Shown piece after piece: positions 47,895-48,874 of a stretch of 48,874 nucleotides of DNA. The translations under genes and the position numbers were made by a program. Within the stretch, counting starts at the first letter, position 1, and the number at the start of each line of letters is the position of its first letter. The stretch covers positions 1 to 48,874 of the forward strand of contig JAKSLJ010000024.1 of assembly GCA_024401275.1 (NCBI GenBank), written 5' to 3'. The notes beneath the pieces were generated by a model. It was not told the DNA's origin. It did no database searches and saw nothing but the letters and a program-made list of their open reading frames with translations. This stretch comes from Bacteroidaceae bacterium (lineage in GTDB: Bacteria > Bacteroidota > Bacteroidia > Bacteroidales > Bacteroidaceae).

Positions 47895-48515
47895 TTATTT
47901 TGCCTTGTATGTCGAATATACAATATAGTTTCCGTCAGTCTTCAGCGTAAAAGAATGCCCTGTTGCTTCGTTGAGAGTACCTTGCCACAACTGTTTATAA
48001 GCGTAAGTTTGCCAACGCAATCCTTCAGAAATGATTGTAGAGCAAGATATATTGAAGATGCTGATTTGCTGTCCTGGGAATGAGCAAAACTCCGTAAAAC
48101 CGCTATTTCCTGTCTGGAAAACACCATAATCTGTGAGCATTGAAACCTCAATACCGAACTCTTCATGATAGAACGAAAGGAGCGAAATGTTGCCGAGAGT
48201 ATGATCTTCTCGCTGCCCTGTAGCACCGAGATAGGTGATTTTCTTCGCGCCTTGTGAAATGCAGAAGCGGGTTGCTTTGGTCAAATCGTTAAACTCCTGT
48301 TCTTTAATTATATGGATAATATCCTTGTATTCCTTTCTGATTTCTTCAGACAATGAGTCTCCATCGCCGACAATGGCATTCGGAATGCGACCGTAGGCAA
48401 TGAGTTTTTCTGCCGCACCGTCGCAACAGCAGACATATGAGGCATGGCTTAATGTCTCCAATGTCTCAGGAGAATTCGGGAAATTACCGTTTGCGAGAAT
48501 TACTGCTTCTAGCAT
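47895..48515 (-). CDS. thiN: Thiamine pyrophosphokinase
   Basis: The enzyme makes thiamine pyrophosphate from thiamine and ATP. The 206-residue protein has the motifs CCDGAAEKL, IVGDGDSLSEE (Asp51, Asp53), EFNDLTKATRF (Asp77, Lys80) and GATGQREDHTLGNISLL (Arg102-Asp104). The C-terminal beta-sandwich thiamine-binding domain ends SFTLKTDGNYIVYSTYK. Length is typical. No TPP riboswitch was seen before it; the upstream region is the 22-bp repeat array. Confidence 0.95.
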   Translation of the reverse strand: MLEAVILANGNFPNSPETLETLSHASYVCCCDGAAEKLIAYGRIPNAIVGDGDSLSEEIRKEYKDIIHIIKEQEFNDLTKATRFCISQGAKKITYLGATGQREDHTLGNISLLSFYHEEFGIEVSMLTDYGVFQTGNSGFTEFCSFPGQQISIFNISCSTIISEGLRWQTYAYKQLWQGTLNEATGHSFTLKTDGNYIVYSTYKAK

Positions 48516-48874
48516 TCTGATTGTTCTTTAGTATGGTTGCGAATCATCTTTGTTGTGGTTGCGAATCATCTTTGTTGTGGTTGCGAATCATCTTTGTTGT
48601 GGTTGCGAATCATCTTCCTAAGGGTTACGATTCTTTTCGCCGTGGGTTACGATTCTATTCTCCGTGGGTTATGATTCTTCTCCCTAAGGATTATGGTGTG
48701 TTTTCTTATAAGAAAAAGAAATTTTTCTAGTAAGAAAATATATTTTTTCTAGTAAGAAATTTTATGGTTTCTTATAAGAAAATGGGATGTAACTCCCTGC
48801 GAAGTGAATCTTCTTCTTTGGGAAAGTGTTTAGGTTCCTTAGGGAAAGTGTTTAGGTTCCTTAGGGAAAGTGTT
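48516..48874. other. Right-edge intergenic region
   Basis: Apart from a 19-nt AT-rich leader of the thiamine pyrophosphokinase gene, the whole stretch is the 22-bp repeat array. No coding sequence is supported; the 69-codon frame at 48521 merely translates the repeats. No promoter of the TTTG/TAnnTTTG type was seen for the kinase gene. Confidence 0.75.
48535..48874. repeat. 22-bp-phased repeat array, locus 2, runs off the window
   Basis: Seven consecutive 22-bp units begin at 48535, 48557, 48579, 48601, 48623, 48645 and 48667. The first four start GGTTGCGAATCATCTT; the next two start GGTTACGATTCT and the seventh GGTTATGATTCT. Four palindromic sites follow, 22 bp apart: TTTTCTTATAAGAAAA (48701), TTTTCTAGTAAGAAAA (48723), TTTTCTAGTAAGAAAT (48745), and TTTCTTATAAGAAAA (48768, in phase with 48767). 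The window ends in units starting GGGAAAGTGTTTAGG at 48820, 48842 and 48864. Confidence 0.9.

Noticed and set aside
48516-48534. TPP riboswitch before thiamine pyrophosphokinase
   Set aside because: The upstream sequence is only the 22-bp repeat array; no THI-box core words (such as CTGAGA with ACCTGATCTGG) were seen.
48535-48874. CRISPR-like appearance of the right-edge repeats
   Set aside because: Repeats are contiguous 22-mers without unique spacers, and no cas genes are present.

Overview
The window looks like a chromosomal segment of a Bacteroidales bacterium of the Prevotella/Segatella type. The pointers are: proteins of Bacteroidales character (TonB receptor, BspA-type leucine-rich repeats, GH43 and GH53 glycosidases, OmpA-family porin, a sorting-like tail on the GH53 enzyme), several promoters with the Bacteroidetes pattern TTTG - 19 or 20 nt - TAnnTTTG, few Shine-Dalgarno sequences, and intergenic space filled with palindromic repeats. 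No tRNA or rRNA gene was seen.

Layout. 1-796: gene-poor, AT-rich nested inverted repeat. 797-5349: lipoprotein plus a large exported helical-repeat protein, convergent with a GH43 enzyme. 5586-12025: serB with ACT domains, TonB receptor, SGNH hydrolase, dGTPase. 12148-13032: a XerD-type tyrosine recombinase. 13034-24404: a one-directional array of mostly small unrelated genes, all on the minus strand and pointing at the recombinase. It includes an AAA ATPase, a deoxyribonucleotidase, several unknown small proteins, a Sel1-like protein, a leucine-rich protein, and a McrC-McrB-(McrB-like) restriction set. Nearly every gene or short operon in the array is preceded by a copy of one ~50-60 bp sequence module. 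24576-29468: a membrane Ser/Thr kinase with a BspA-like ectodomain, an unknown partner, an HtpX-like protease, LemA and an AraC-type regulator. 29556-34720: ybeY, coaD, ruvB, a LolC/E-type permease, aroQ, purT. 35366-39461: clpP-clpX-recQ. 39551-48515: murF, a porin, yebC, pheT, an ompA-type gene, a GH53 galactanase, thiamine pyrophosphokinase.

The two most unusual signals are these. First, the cassette-like array beside xerD, with recurring intergenic modules that carry a promoter-like geometry and in three cases the stop codon of the preceding reading frame. It resembles the recombinase-associated immunity/defence arrays described for Bacteroidales, or an integron-like system. Second, two distant intergenic regions (about 34.86-35.09 kb and 48.53 kb to the window end) are built on an exact 22-bp period and share a block of four AT-rich palindromic sites, in opposite orientations. 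Other repeat families are dispersed through the window: a three-copy GTAGGGCGAGG hairpin, CCC...GGG hairpins in the 5' leaders of five genes, and palindromes inserted in frame in murF and probably in the first lipoprotein.

All calls come from reading the sequence. Family names for well-known enzymes are firm; functions of the small array genes are unknown.
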